In this document: in pieces, positions 24,901 to 32,319 of the stretch
Layout: each line of letters starts with the position of its first letter
Numbering within the stretch: position 1 is the first letter of the stretch
Virus record (IMG/VR): IMGVR_UViG_3300035663_000055
Span: 1-34,893 of that record
DNA from: a virus
Reading direction: 5' to 3' (one strand)
DNA: 34,893 nt
The notes under the pieces: generated by a model
Database searches by the model: none
Told to the model about the DNA's origin: nothing
Seen by the model: the letters and a program-made list of their open reading frames with translations, nothing else
Position numbers and translations under genes: made by a program

Positions 24901-26398
24901 GGAATACGCGGGACAGATCGCGGCCGAGAAGGGCCTGTCTGGCGCTGAGCGGGCCAGATACACCGCTGAGTTCGTCGTCGAGGCCAAGGACCGCTTGAAT
25001 CAGATCTCGCCGGGGGTCGGCGCGTTGGCAGCAAATATTAACAAGGTGAGTGACGAGGGTTTATTCACCAGGCCGCTAAACCCTGAGGGCCTCTCCGCAG
25101 CTCTACAGAAGGCCGCCGCACGCTCGCCGCTCCTCCGCTTGGTGGTGCCCTTTATCGGGATGCCGACCAACGCCCTGCTGTCCTCGATCGACCGTTCGCC
25201 GGCCGCGCTGGCTGCTGGGGGTCTGCGTGTGTTCGCTGAAAGCCCGCTGGGCAAGCGGGTCTGGCCGAGCCTGAGCGAGAGCCTCAAGAACTCCTACAAC
25301 CGCCTGTTGGCCGATTCTTACTCCAAGGATCCCCAGGCCGCCATGGATGTCGCTGGGCGCCTGATGACCTCCTCGGCGATCCTCGGGACTTTCTTGATGA
25401 TGAGCGCCGAGGGGCGGATCACCGGGACGGGCTCCAGGGACCGCAAGGAGCGCGAGATGATTGCGTCGCTGGGCGGTCCCCCGCCTCAAAGCGTGCTCAT
25501 CGGAGACACCTGGGTGAGCTACGCCAAGTTCGATCCGATCGCGTCGGTCTTGAGCGCCATCGCGGATGCCTACAAGTTCGTCGAGGACAACCCGAATGAG
25601 GACGATGTACCCGGGCTGGCCCTCATCACTGGCATCTTCATCGGCTTCGCCAACAACTTCGTCAACAAGTCCTACATGCAGGGCATCGAGAACGCTGCCG
25701 AGGCCCTGAACAACGCGGAGACCTACGGTGCCAAGTACGTCAACGGGCTCTTGAAGACCATCATTCCGAACCTGGTCTCGCAGGCCGCCTCCGCCGACGA
25801 CCCGTTTATGCGCGATGTCCGCGGGCTCCACGAGACCATGTTGTCGGCGCTTCCCTGGACCCGCCAAGACCTTGCGGTCCGCCGCAACTTCCTCGGGGAG
25901 CCCATCCAATCCGCCAAGCTCATCCGGTCCAAGGTGGCTGAGCAAGACCCTGGGCTCCTGGCGCGTATCGCGAACCTGGTGAGCCCGGTGATGGCCCAGG
26001 TGACCGGGGACGACGCGCTAAACGAAGAGATCCTGGCCCTGAACTACGCCTTCACCCCGCCGTCCACCAAGATCAACCGGGTGATCGACCTGCGGGAGAT
26101 CGTGGCGGCCAATGGGCGCAGCCTGTATGACATCTACGGCGAGAGGACCAGCACGATCACGTTGGGCGGGCGGACGGTTCGCCAGGCCCTGCGGGATCTC
26201 ATCGGGACCGCAAAATACCAACGGGCTGTCGATGTCTCCACCGAAGATGTGCGCTCTCCGCGCATTGATATGATCAACCAGGTGGTCGAGCGCTACCGTG
26301 CGGCTGCCAAGAAGGACCTGATCCGCTCTTACCCCGAACTCAAGCGAATGCTCGCTGAGCAGACCCGCCAACGTCGCCTCGCTCTCCGTGGACAATGA
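21950..26398 (+). CDS. Large internal virion protein, T7 gp16-like
   Basis: This 1482-residue protein is at the gp16 position (T7: 1318). An N-terminal region with hydrophobic segments (APIFGGAFSALKGVTTVGKA; LDGLGFSFIAGGLAAGL) is followed by DELDSLEGRFKNVLDG, resembling a conserved patch in gp16-like proteins. A Gly/Pro-rich linker lies near residues 698-722 (ASPLGPGGGSGGPGAAPSGS). Several amphipathic stretches follow that could enter the inner membrane. The N-terminal transglycosylase domain of T7 gp16 is not evident, so wall degradation may rely on another protein. DNA ejection motor function is inferred from family and place. Confidence 0.8.
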   Translation: MADLSQYFRTMGPVEPPEEEGSLVGDLALAIPRGFAHSAQSLASLAGLSDDEEPWLGTSSYMGIRVLEGAVQYAPIFGGAFSALKGVTTVGKAAFGAGVAADFLAQRGQDGRAVDLLALAIPELKDTYLATKEDELDSLEGRFKNVLDGLGFSFIAGGLAAGLRQARGRAKAGDARKVDRAIDEIAGKVATDETVNLEVSLGLDEYSPTSGVQRISGEVETHAQRILDQDEVPLLGQRELFGFAQDLSAQVGRVLVDQPLGGKKTGAPTKKASVLRQEGVQVSAELLDAHADLLRTGTLNRTFLRKFWTFMEAQMSEDAKKVLSEQWRLERDSIAAFEPGIEARIGTDKELAGEYRFRSPADWAIHKIIQDARPNNPGNLELDRAYAEAEVAWRRVLDAHINQYGTERVSAALISLRRGSEEWDYLRNDSRSVPLELRREELVRSRARQVKKFEERVFANLDATIKDMETKGIDPRRPDYLQRVVDTSLRDINLQMVDEGLMDAAVLIRSAAKAYRYWFEKNPGRKIVPDREMVRTVAARVATLVGQDDGGVSAILTRMRGDQLASQAQLQDITIELTAASTVLFRLGSQLFRDMYQARPLFKEAKKNEQAIQDIFHRYRLYLDALGAVKGTRATLGRGLRALGLKVHDKSLEKTIKEFNALGGVVQNSPAAAAAFFESFVKKHEGLAKAMGLRADAGGPAASPLGPGGGSGGPGAAPSGSFGFGQAAPARMTADEAAAGLDMLPPGDVDPKLIEAALGGLARTTTDSFGKLVGGLMIEGFMGHIMWGMRTLVGTIPVFSFASASLKMLEVAAGSGVTRFFNTYTTAVDRRSAQQAAARFFFSPDNWTRGWKAFKTALLENQNTFRPKALTAATEHKHYINKEFIDRLRLTMGHTDTDYQSTRWYKVGGAILNGYGAFARFPGRWSQAVDSALATKIGYAMAESRLAQEAIAKGMVDEQIPEYVAKHIDLIIENGRLMTDAALEEYAGQIAAEKGLSGAERARYTAEFVVEAKDRLNQISPGVGALAANINKVSDEGLFTRPLNPEGLSAALQKAAARSPLLRLVVPFIGMPTNALLSSIDRSPAALAAGGLRVFAESPLGKRVWPSLSESLKNSYNRLLADSYSKDPQAAMDVAGRLMTSSAILGTFLMMSAEGRITGTGSRDRKEREMIASLGGPPPQSVLIGDTWVSYAKFDPIASVLSAIADAYKFVEDNPNEDDVPGLALITGIFIGFANNFVNKSYMQGIENAAEALNNAETYGAKYVNGLLKTIIPNLVSQAASADDPFMRDVRGLHETMLSALPWTRQDLAVRRNFLGEPIQSAKLIRSKVAEQDPGLLARIANLVSPVMAQVTGDDALNEEILALNYAFTPPSTKINRVIDLREIVAANGRSLYDIYGERTSTITLGGRTVRQALRDLIGTAKYQRAVDVSTEDVRSPRIDMINQVVERYRAAAKKDLIRSYPELKRMLAEQTRQRRLALRGQ

Positions 26399-27951
26399 AG
26401 ATCTTCGAGAACCTGACCACCATCGCCAACTGGCCCTCGGGCTTCATCACCCCCGCGGCTGAGCTGGATTCGCGGATCACCGAGCTGCGCCTGAACCTCG
26501 CCAAGGTGGGGTCGTTCAGCGCCTACAACGTGATCTTCGAGGGCTCTCCGTATCGTGAAGGTCCCTGGGCTCCAATTTACACCTTCGCGATCGCCGACGC
26601 CGCCACCAACTTCCCCGGTGGTGCGCTGCTGTCCACGGGGTCTGCTGCGGCTGCCGCGTTCCGCGCGTGGGCCTGGATCCGCTGTCGTGTCACCACGTTC
26701 ACTGGGACCAAAGTCACCTCGGTCAACGTCGGTCCGACGTTCAGCAACGCCAACCAGACCTATCCGCCTGGCGGAGCCCAGGTGTTCACCTGGCAGACTG
26801 CCCAGCTCACCTTGCCGCCTGGTGTGCCCCCGCTAGGCGGGTGGCGAGTTCTGCTGGTCCCGCGCCTGCTCAACACCTTCCAAGGGGCCACGCTGATTTC
26901 CACGGCGATCGACGAGGGGGACGCTGCCGAACTCGCGCTTTATACGGCGCTGGCCCGCGGCTATGCTGTGCTGGAGATCCGCGTCTCGGCCAAGAACGAT
27001 ACGTCCGCCAATGTGGACGAAGGTTTCTTCCGCGACCCCAACATCCCCATCGCCGGCCAGAACCTGGACCCGCTGACGATGCCCAAGGCGCAGTTCGACG
27101 TGCCCTTCGGGATCCAGTTCGCCCGGCGGATCGCGCCGAACTTCGGGCTCAACCCGAACGCTGTGGTGGTCTATGCACAGAACGCGGCCGGAAGTTTCCC
27201 AGTGATGGCGCCGTTCATGCGGGCCTCCCTGCGCGGGATCGGCACGTCTAACACCGATTTCTCGGACGTGCCCAACGGGGTCATCATGCAGGATCCGGTG
27301 GCCGATTGGCGGGCAATCTCGGGTGTCGCTGCGGTCACCCACACGCCATTCGTCACCTCAGTCACCTGGGACTCGCTGAACGGTTCACAAGCCGCCACCT
27401 ACGGGGCCGCTCTGAACTCCGAGCTGGCCCTGTGCAGCCCTGCGAACTTTCTGGGCCTCACGACCTCTGTGCGCGCTGCCGAGTTCCTGCGACTCCCTGT
27501 GTACCTGGTGGCCGCGCAGGACAGCGTGGGCCCCGCGGGTGCGGCGAGCTTCAACTCGAACCTCGGGTTCGTGACTCCTGTGGGTGCCAACGGCTTCTCG
27601 CTGCTCGGTGCTGAAGCGTTGAACACCAACAAGTTCTCGAACCATGTCGCTGCTTGGCAATCTCTGATGCTGCTCCAGGCCTTCACGGCTCACATCGATC
27701 GCTTCCTGCCCCCGGCGGAGCGCGCGGACGCCCTGGCCTCCAAGTGGCTCAACTTTACCGACGGGTCCGCGACCCCCACCAACCCGGCGCAGGCCACCTT
27801 GGTCAACTCCCTGATTACCAGCCGCCTGACCTCGACCGCCGTCTGGATGGCCGACGCCTTGGACAAGATCAATGCTCGACTCGGACTCGCCCCTTATACC
27901 GCAGGAGTCGGCCCGGCCCTCACGGCCTACGTTCAACCGATCGGGCGATAG
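26395..27951 (+). CDS. Protein at tail-fibre position, possibly alpha/beta-hydrolase-like
   Basis: The 518-residue protein overlaps the previous stop by 4 bases and takes the place of the T7 tail fibre. It has no fibre repeats. Residues about 145-425 read like an alpha/beta hydrolase: WRVLLVPRLLN, ALARGYAVLEIRVS, then NAVVVYAQNAAGSFPVMAPF, which looks like the strand and nucleophile elbow, and later PVYLVAAQDSVGPAG (D376) and SNHVA (H417). The elbow residue would be N263 instead of Ser/Cys/Asp, so it may be inactive and bind a ligand only. The fold call is by eye and uncertain; a virion role is inferred from the position. Confidence 0.6.
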   Translation: MKIFENLTTIANWPSGFITPAAELDSRITELRLNLAKVGSFSAYNVIFEGSPYREGPWAPIYTFAIADAATNFPGGALLSTGSAAAAAFRAWAWIRCRVTTFTGTKVTSVNVGPTFSNANQTYPPGGAQVFTWQTAQLTLPPGVPPLGGWRVLLVPRLLNTFQGATLISTAIDEGDAAELALYTALARGYAVLEIRVSAKNDTSANVDEGFFRDPNIPIAGQNLDPLTMPKAQFDVPFGIQFARRIAPNFGLNPNAVVVYAQNAAGSFPVMAPFMRASLRGIGTSNTDFSDVPNGVIMQDPVADWRAISGVAAVTHTPFVTSVTWDSLNGSQAATYGAALNSELALCSPANFLGLTTSVRAAEFLRLPVYLVAAQDSVGPAGAASFNSNLGFVTPVGANGFSLLGAEALNTNKFSNHVAAWQSLMLLQAFTAHIDRFLPPAERADALASKWLNFTDGSATPTNPAQATLVNSLITSRLTSTAVWMADALDKINARLGLAPYTAGVGPALTAYVQPIGR

Positions 27952-28258
27952 GATCCGCTGGGAGACGGCCCACAACTGCTGGCGTCTCCTGCGGAAGGAG
28001 GAGCCCACGGCCCAGGATCTTGAGGTGGTCCGGGCCTGGCTCCAGAGTGTCCAGGCCGTTGCTTTGGACGATGAGTTGGCGCGTGTCCGCCTAGCGGTCT
28101 GGCTGACTTTCGAGGATCTCCTGACGGAGGCCTTGGAATCGGAGCCGGAGAACCCGCGCCTGATCCAAGTGGCTACCAGGTACTCTACAAAGAACCGCGC
28201 GGCCCCCCGGGAGCGAGCCAAAGAACGCCGCCTTCTGGACCGCGATCTACCCTTCTGA
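27872..28258 (+). CDS. Probable small terminase subunit (by position)
   Basis: Read from ATG 27872 the product has 128 residues and overlaps the previous gene by 80 bases in another frame; no ATG, GTG or TTG occurs soon after, so the true start is uncertain. The conserved-looking part is helical (ETAHNCWRLLRKEEP; DLEVVRAWLQSVQ; ARVRLAVWLTFEDLLTEALE) and the end is basic (KNRAAPRERAKERRLL). T7-type TerS proteins are short, helical and located just before TerL, which fits. Sequence identity to a TerS family is not visible. Confidence 0.55.
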   Translation: MLDSDSPLIPQESARPSRPTFNRSGDRIRWETAHNCWRLLRKEEPTAQDLEVVRAWLQSVQAVALDDELARVRLAVWLTFEDLLTEALESEPENPRLIQVATRYSTKNRAAPRERAKERRLLDRDLPF

Positions 28259-28263
28259 TCCCC

Positions 28264-28383
28264 ATGCACGACGGCATCGTTCACGCTGCTCTGGCCGAGA
28301 TCCAGCAGCAGCTCAAAGACCTCCGGGCTCTGGTGGAGAGCCTGCGGGACCGCCTCAAGGACACCCAAGCCCCCAAGAAATGA
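28264..28383 (+). CDS. Tiny coiled-coil protein, 39 residues
   Basis: The frame MHDGIVHAALAEIQQQLKDL... continues as one heptad helix and ends KDTQAPKK. It lies 5 bases after the previous stop and its TGA overlaps the next ATG (ATGA). Tight packing on both sides and a clean amphipathic pattern support expression. Function unknown; a small partner of the terminase or a helix bundle with its neighbour is possible. Confidence 0.45.
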   Translation: MHDGIVHAALAEIQQQLKDLRALVESLRDRLKDTQAPKK

Positions 28384-28502
28384 AACTCGACGCCACGGAC
28401 ATCGCGCTCATTCGTGAGCTGAACATCCTGGTCACGGCCGCTCTCGCGGCGCTGGAAGTGAAGATCGACGCCATCAAGGCCAAGACCGACACTCTTCCGT
28501 GA
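28380..28502 (+). CDS. Tiny helical protein, 40 residues
   Basis: Starting at ATG 28380 within the previous stop, the frame reads MKLDATDIALIRELNILVTA and then AALEVKIDAIKAKTDTLP. It is a single helix with a hydrophobic face, too charged for a transmembrane segment. Its TGA overlaps the TerL GTG (GTGA). Together with the previous tiny gene it fills the gap between the TerS candidate and TerL where T7 has its Rz-type gene, but no spanin features are seen. Confidence 0.45.
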   Translation: MKLDATDIALIRELNILVTAALAALEVKIDAIKAKTDTLP

Positions 28503-30244
28503 ACCGGCTGGAGCGGATTTTCGACTCTGGGCGCACCTTGGTCATTCCCGACCCGCGCCTACGCGACTTCCGCAACTTCCTGACCCTCGCGTGGGAGGCT
28601 CTGAACCTTCCGTCTCCCACGCGGGCCCAATACGCTATCGCAAGGTTCATCCAAGAGGAGCTTGGTGGTGTGAGTCGGGACTGCGTGATCGAGTGCGTCC
28701 GTGGCCTGGGTAAGAGCTACGTCGCTGGTGCTGTCCCTCCTTGGCTCTGGTTGTTCGACAACTCCCTTCAATTCTTGGTGACCTCGGCCACAGGCCAGAA
28801 AGGTCTCGACCAGGCCCGATACATCAAGCGCCTCCTGTTCTCGATCGAGGCGTGCCAGCACCTAGTCCCAGAGACGACCGACAGAAACACGGCGGAGGCT
28901 TTCGACGTTGCTGGGGCTCCTATCAGCCAGACGCACAACCTGCGGTCTGTGGCGATCCTCGGCAACTTCGTCGGTGGCCGTGCGGACATCATCATCGCAG
29001 ACGACGTGGAGGCCCCCTCGAACTCCGAGACCCCCACGATGCGGGCAAAGCTCGAAGACCGGACGCTGGAGTTCGGGCACTTGATGAAGCCCGAGGGCCC
29101 GCAGTTCCGCATCTACCTCGGGACCCCTCACGCCGAAGAGACGCTCTACGAGAGCCTACGCAAGGCCCGCGGGGCCAAGGTGTTCATCTGGCCCGCGCTC
29201 TACCCTGACAACAACCTCAAGGACTTCTACGGAGACAGCCTGGCTCCTGAGATCCGCGGGGCTCCTGACGGTCTCCAGGGCAAGAGCACGGACCCTGAGC
29301 GCTGGACGGACACCGAGTGGACTGTCCGCCGGCAGACGATGCCGCCCCAGGAGTGGGCGATGCAATACATGCTGGACCCTCGGCCCAGCTCGGCCGACAA
29401 GTACCCGCTGAGCATCCGGGATCTGGTCGTCGCCGATGTGGACTCGACCTTCGCCAAGGCCCGCTACGTCTGGGGGAGCCGTGAGGATCTGGCGCTCCAG
29501 GAGCTTCAAGCGTTCAACGTGGGCTGGTCCCGGGATCGCTACCACAAGGCGGCCATCGAGGACGGGGAGTTCATGGCTCACCAGGGCGTCTACATGGCCG
29601 TGGACCCTTCGGGCTCTGGTAAGGACGAGACAGGCTATGCGGTGGTGGCCCAGCGCAACGGGTACCTGTTCCTGCTGGCTGCCGGCGGGTTCATCGACGG
29701 GCACTCCGACGCCACCCTAGAGGCCCTGGCGAATGCTGCCGCGACCTCTGGGGCCCAGCGGATCGTCGTGGAATCCAACTTCGGTGACGGGATGTACGCG
29801 AGGCTCCTGAGCCCCAAGGTCCGGGCGACAGGCCGCCAGATCGCGGTGGAAGACCTGAGGTCCAAGGGCCAGAAGGAGAAGCGGATCTGTGACGTGCTCC
29901 AGCCGGTCATCACGGCTCACAAGCTGATCGTGACCCCGCAGGTCATCCGGGACGACTACTCGAAGATCCCACAGGGCGTGGAGTCCCCTGGGGTCTATCG
30001 CTTGTTCTATCAGCTCTCGCGGATCACCCGGGAGCGCCAGGCCCTGGTGAGGGACGACCGCCTAGACGCTCTGGCGATCGCTGTGAGCCTCTGGACCGAC
30101 TCGATGGCCCAGGACCCCAAGAAGTCCGCTGAGGAGGCCCTGGAAGAGCGTATAGCGCGCCGGGGACTGCGCCAGGCCGCCCCCCGGTCCTTCATCTCCG
30201 AACACCTGGCTCCGGCCGAGTCTAGGGGTACTTTCATCCGATGA
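28499..30244 (+). CDS. terL: Terminase large subunit, T7 gp19-like
   Basis: The 581-residue DNA-packaging motor and nuclease starts at GTG 28499. The ATPase shows Walker A RGLGKS (K72), Walker B IIIADDVE (D168-E171) and the coupling motif YLGTPHAEETLY. The C-terminal RNase H-like nuclease has D369 (AVDPSGSGKDE) and the closing acidic motif RDDRLDALAIA (D519-D523). Length equals that of T7 gp19 (586). The stop overlaps the next ATG. Use of this family implies T7-type packaging, usually with direct terminal repeats. Confidence 0.96.
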   Translation: MNRLERIFDSGRTLVIPDPRLRDFRNFLTLAWEALNLPSPTRAQYAIARFIQEELGGVSRDCVIECVRGLGKSYVAGAVPPWLWLFDNSLQFLVTSATGQKGLDQARYIKRLLFSIEACQHLVPETTDRNTAEAFDVAGAPISQTHNLRSVAILGNFVGGRADIIIADDVEAPSNSETPTMRAKLEDRTLEFGHLMKPEGPQFRIYLGTPHAEETLYESLRKARGAKVFIWPALYPDNNLKDFYGDSLAPEIRGAPDGLQGKSTDPERWTDTEWTVRRQTMPPQEWAMQYMLDPRPSSADKYPLSIRDLVVADVDSTFAKARYVWGSREDLALQELQAFNVGWSRDRYHKAAIEDGEFMAHQGVYMAVDPSGSGKDETGYAVVAQRNGYLFLLAAGGFIDGHSDATLEALANAAATSGAQRIVVESNFGDGMYARLLSPKVRATGRQIAVEDLRSKGQKEKRICDVLQPVITAHKLIVTPQVIRDDYSKIPQGVESPGVYRLFYQLSRITRERQALVRDDRLDALAIAVSLWTDSMAQDPKKSAEEALEERIARRGLRQAAPRSFISEHLAPAESRGTFIR

Positions 30245-30783
30245 GAGAGGACGGCTTCATCCAGGCCCTTTTGGCCTCCCCGTTGGTCCTGGCCTTGTTC
30301 CATTGGTGGACCCGCAGGCCTCGCAACATCCGTGAGGGCCTGGGCCAGACCGCTGCCATCTACGAGGTCTTGGCCCGATTCCTGTCCCATGACCACATCA
30401 AGGCGGTCTGGATCGAGGTCTTGGAGAACGGGGGCGGGATCCCGACGGCGACCAACATGGCCTACAGCACGGCCACCTGCTTCGTCGCCCGGGATCGCTA
30501 CCGGGGGTGGACCCGTGAGTTGGTTCGTGGGGAGGCCCTGGTCGCTGCCCTATCCCACGCTCTCCAGTCTGGCAAGTCCGCCGCTAGGGGCGTCGAGGTG
30601 GCCGACAGGTTCCTGGGATCCAGCATGAACCAGCCGAACCTATCGACCCGTTGGATCACGTTGGAGACCCAACGCTCCCGCGCGATTCTCCTGGGGTGGA
30701 TTCAGGAGGATGGCGCGGATCCGCTGGATCCCGAGGATCTGGTGGGACTGCGGGGGATCCTGAGAATTGGCGAGAACAAGTAA
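30241..30783 (+). CDS. Hypothetical protein with N-terminal hydrophobic helix
   Basis: The 180-residue protein overlaps TerL by 4 bases. Residues 7-22 (FIQALLASPLVLALFH) could be a membrane anchor, followed by a basic stretch (WWTRRPRN). The soluble part contains ALARFLSHDHI-like helix sequence, KAVWIEVLENGGGIPTATNM and CFVARDRYRGW. The strand-NGGG-loop arrangement recalls membrane-linked phage proteins seen near packaging genes, but I do not recognise a family. The stop lies in the first unit of a 23-base tandem repeat. Confidence 0.75.
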   Translation: MREDGFIQALLASPLVLALFHWWTRRPRNIREGLGQTAAIYEVLARFLSHDHIKAVWIEVLENGGGIPTATNMAYSTATCFVARDRYRGWTRELVRGEALVAALSHALQSGKSAARGVEVADRFLGSSMNQPNLSTRWITLETQRSRAILLGWIQEDGADPLDPEDLVGLRGILRIGENK

Positions 30784-30836
30784 TCGGCCTGAGCGAGGAC
30801 AAGTAATCGGCCTGAGCGAGGACAAGTAATCGGCCC
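30774..30836 (+). repeat. 23-base tandem repeat, about 2.6 copies
   Basis: The unit containing ACAAGTAATCGGCC recurs at 23-base spacing (TAATCGG at 30781, 30804 and 30827). The first copy includes the last codons and TAA of the preceding gene, so the stop codon context is duplicated twice downstream. Confidence 0.85.
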
Positions 30837-30861
30837 CGCCGGCGAGGGGCCTAGGGGCCTA

Positions 30862-30965
30862 GGGGCCGGTGGGCTCGAGGGGCCGGTGGGCTCGAGGGGC
30901 CTCGAGGGGCTCGAGGGGCCGGTGGGCTCGAGGGGCCGGTGGGCTCGAGGGGCCGGTGGGCTCGA
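30862..30965 (+). repeat. 17-base G-rich tandem array, five full copies
   Basis: GGGGCCGGTGGGCTCGA occurs at 30862, 30879, 30915, 30932 and 30949, with two shortened units (GGGGCCTCGA, GGGGCTCGA) between copies two and three. It is preceded by GGGGCCTA repeats at 30846-30861. The + strand is strongly G-rich and each unit carries CTCGA. Confidence 0.9.
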
Positions 30966-31375
30966 GGGGGCTCGCTGGCCTGCCGGTCTCGCGCCCTTGC
31001 GCCCCGGACGGCGGCTTCGATCATGCCAGCCACGCCTTGATTAGCCGCCCCCGGGACGGAACCGATCGGCGAATCTGCCGAATCTTGCGCGCAATCGGTC
31101 AAGGGCGCGAATAACCAGAATTAGCCGAACCAGATCGGCGCCGATCCGCTCGGGGTGGCCGAGGTGGCTGAGACTTTCCAGAATCGCGCGGTGCTGTGCG
31201 TTGATCATGCCAACGAAAGCCGACGCGGCTGCCGGGCCGATCGCGGAATCCGCGGAATCCGCCGCAACTCTAGGGCCCCGGCGGGTTTGCGGCGTTCCTT
31301 GGGATTCCTTCGATCGGTTCCGCGGATTCGCCGGCTCTGCGGGGAGCGCCCGGAATGGTTCCGCGGCGCTCCCGC
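30966..31375. other. Non-coding stretch with palindromes
   Basis: No convincing gene is seen. The segment holds a perfect 14-base palindrome (GATCGGCGCCGATC, 31133-31146), a tandem GCGGAATCC pair (31243-31260), and a 12-base inverted repeat (31246-31257 with 31318-31329) that could fold the leader of the DUF932-like gene. Promoters for that gene would have to lie here, but none could be named. A 55-residue minus-strand frame at 31041-31208 lacks an SD. Confidence 0.5.
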
Positions 31376-31397
31376 CTCTCTCTCTCTCTCTCTCTCT
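31376..31397 (+). promoter_or_regulatory. (CT)11 tract just before the DUF932-like start
   Basis: Eleven CT units end 7 bases before ATG 31405 (followed by CCCGACA). The tract takes the place of an SD sequence, and a nearly identical tract lies before the next gene. It is a dinucleotide repeat able to change length by slippage. Confidence 0.7.
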
Positions 31398-31404
31398 CCC
31401 GACA

Positions 31405-32238
31405 ATGGTCCACCCGACCGCCGCCGCCGCCTTCCTGCGCCCCGTTCCCCACGCTACTGTGCGCGACGCTTTCCGCCGCGATGCTGGCGAGGACTTGCCC
31501 GTCCTCAACTGGCCTACTTCCCGACTTCCCGCAACCCGCAAGGGTCGCGAACTGGCCCTCCGCAATCCCGAACGGATCGACGCCCCTGCCCTCGAGTTCG
31601 CACTGTACCAGGAGGGATTCGTCCGCTCCGCTTGGCGCCGTGGGCCCCGCGGGGCGCAGTGGATCGAATGGCACCGTGACCTGCTGCCCGGCTATCGCTT
31701 CCGGGTTTCGTTGGTGAGCCCGCGTCGCCCTGGCCGCGCCGACTTCCTGGCCTTCGGGCTGGGCGTCCTGGTGTGCTCGAATGGGCTCACCCTCGGCCCG
31801 ATGCAAGGCGAGCGCCTCTCCCACGCGCAGGGCCGCGCCGACTTCCTCGCTGGTCTCTCAGGCACGGTCCGGCGGATCGAAGGCGCTGCCGTTGCCGCTG
31901 CCGATTGGACCCGCCGGCTCCGGGACACCTCCACCAGCGTGCCGCTACGGGCCGGAGTCGCCGCCGGTCTCCGGGCCCGGGTTGGGTCCGACGGGATGCC
32001 GCGCGATATCCGGTGGGTCGACGCCGAAGTTGTCCCCATGCTCGGCCGGGGGAGCGCCTTGGAAACCTACAACGCCGCGCAGGGGCTTGCCACGGGGCGT
32101 ATCGACTGGACCCCCTACCCGGGCACCCCCTCCCGTCGCTCGGTCCCTGCGCTCGGGCAGGTCGGCGTTTCGTTGGCCCGCGCCGCGGTCTCGGAAGCTG
32201 TGCGCGAGGCCCTGGCGATCCCCGCGTTGGCTTTCTGA
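31405..32238 (+). CDS. DUF932-like protein
   Basis: The 277-residue protein is read from ATG 31405; the frame is open upstream through the CT tract (giving SLSLSLP), so an earlier start cannot be excluded. The core FLAFGLGVLVCSNGLTLGPM and the following RLSHAQG match the DUF932/phage-plasmid protein pattern (LVCSNGL..G, RxxH), and later ALETYNAAQGLATGRIDW matches its C-terminal helix. The family is common on phages and plasmids; its role is unknown, with DNA metabolism or recombination suggested only by context in other elements. No SD is present. Confidence 0.75.
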   Translation: MVHPTAAAAFLRPVPHATVRDAFRRDAGEDLPVLNWPTSRLPATRKGRELALRNPERIDAPALEFALYQEGFVRSAWRRGPRGAQWIEWHRDLLPGYRFRVSLVSPRRPGRADFLAFGLGVLVCSNGLTLGPMQGERLSHAQGRADFLAGLSGTVRRIEGAAVAAADWTRRLRDTSTSVPLRAGVAAGLRARVGSDGMPRDIRWVDAEVVPMLGRGSALETYNAAQGLATGRIDWTPYPGTPSRRSVPALGQVGVSLARAAVSEAVREALAIPALAF

Positions 32239-32249
32239 CTGACTTCCCG

Positions 32250-32280
32250 CCGGGCCCGTTCGGTTATCGGGCGGGTCCGG
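32250..32280 (+). terminator. Weak hairpin between DUF932-like and DUF7227-like genes
   Basis: CCGG (32250-32253) and CCCG (32255-32258) can pair with CCGG (32277-32280) and CGGG (32268-32271), giving a two-part stem with an internal loop 12 bases after the stop. No T-run follows. It may also simply reflect GC-rich sequence. Confidence 0.25.
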
Positions 32281-32296
32281 CTCTCTTTGCTAGCGG

Positions 32297-32316
32297 TCTC
32301 TCTCTCTCTCTCTCTC
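32297..32316 (+). promoter_or_regulatory. (TC)10 tract just before the DUF7227-like start
   Basis: Ten TC units followed by CCGA lead directly to ATG 32320. Arrangement and surrounding bases (TCTCTCCCGA) copy those at 31376-31402, in a genome with no other such tract. Confidence 0.7.
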
Positions 32317-32319
32317 CCG

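Noticed and set aside
31041-31208. 55-residue minus-strand frame (MINAQHRAILESLSHLGHPE...)
   Set aside because: The helix-like composition is attractive, but there is no SD, no neighbour on that strand, and GC-rich sequence gives such frames often. Kept only as a note for comparison with relatives.
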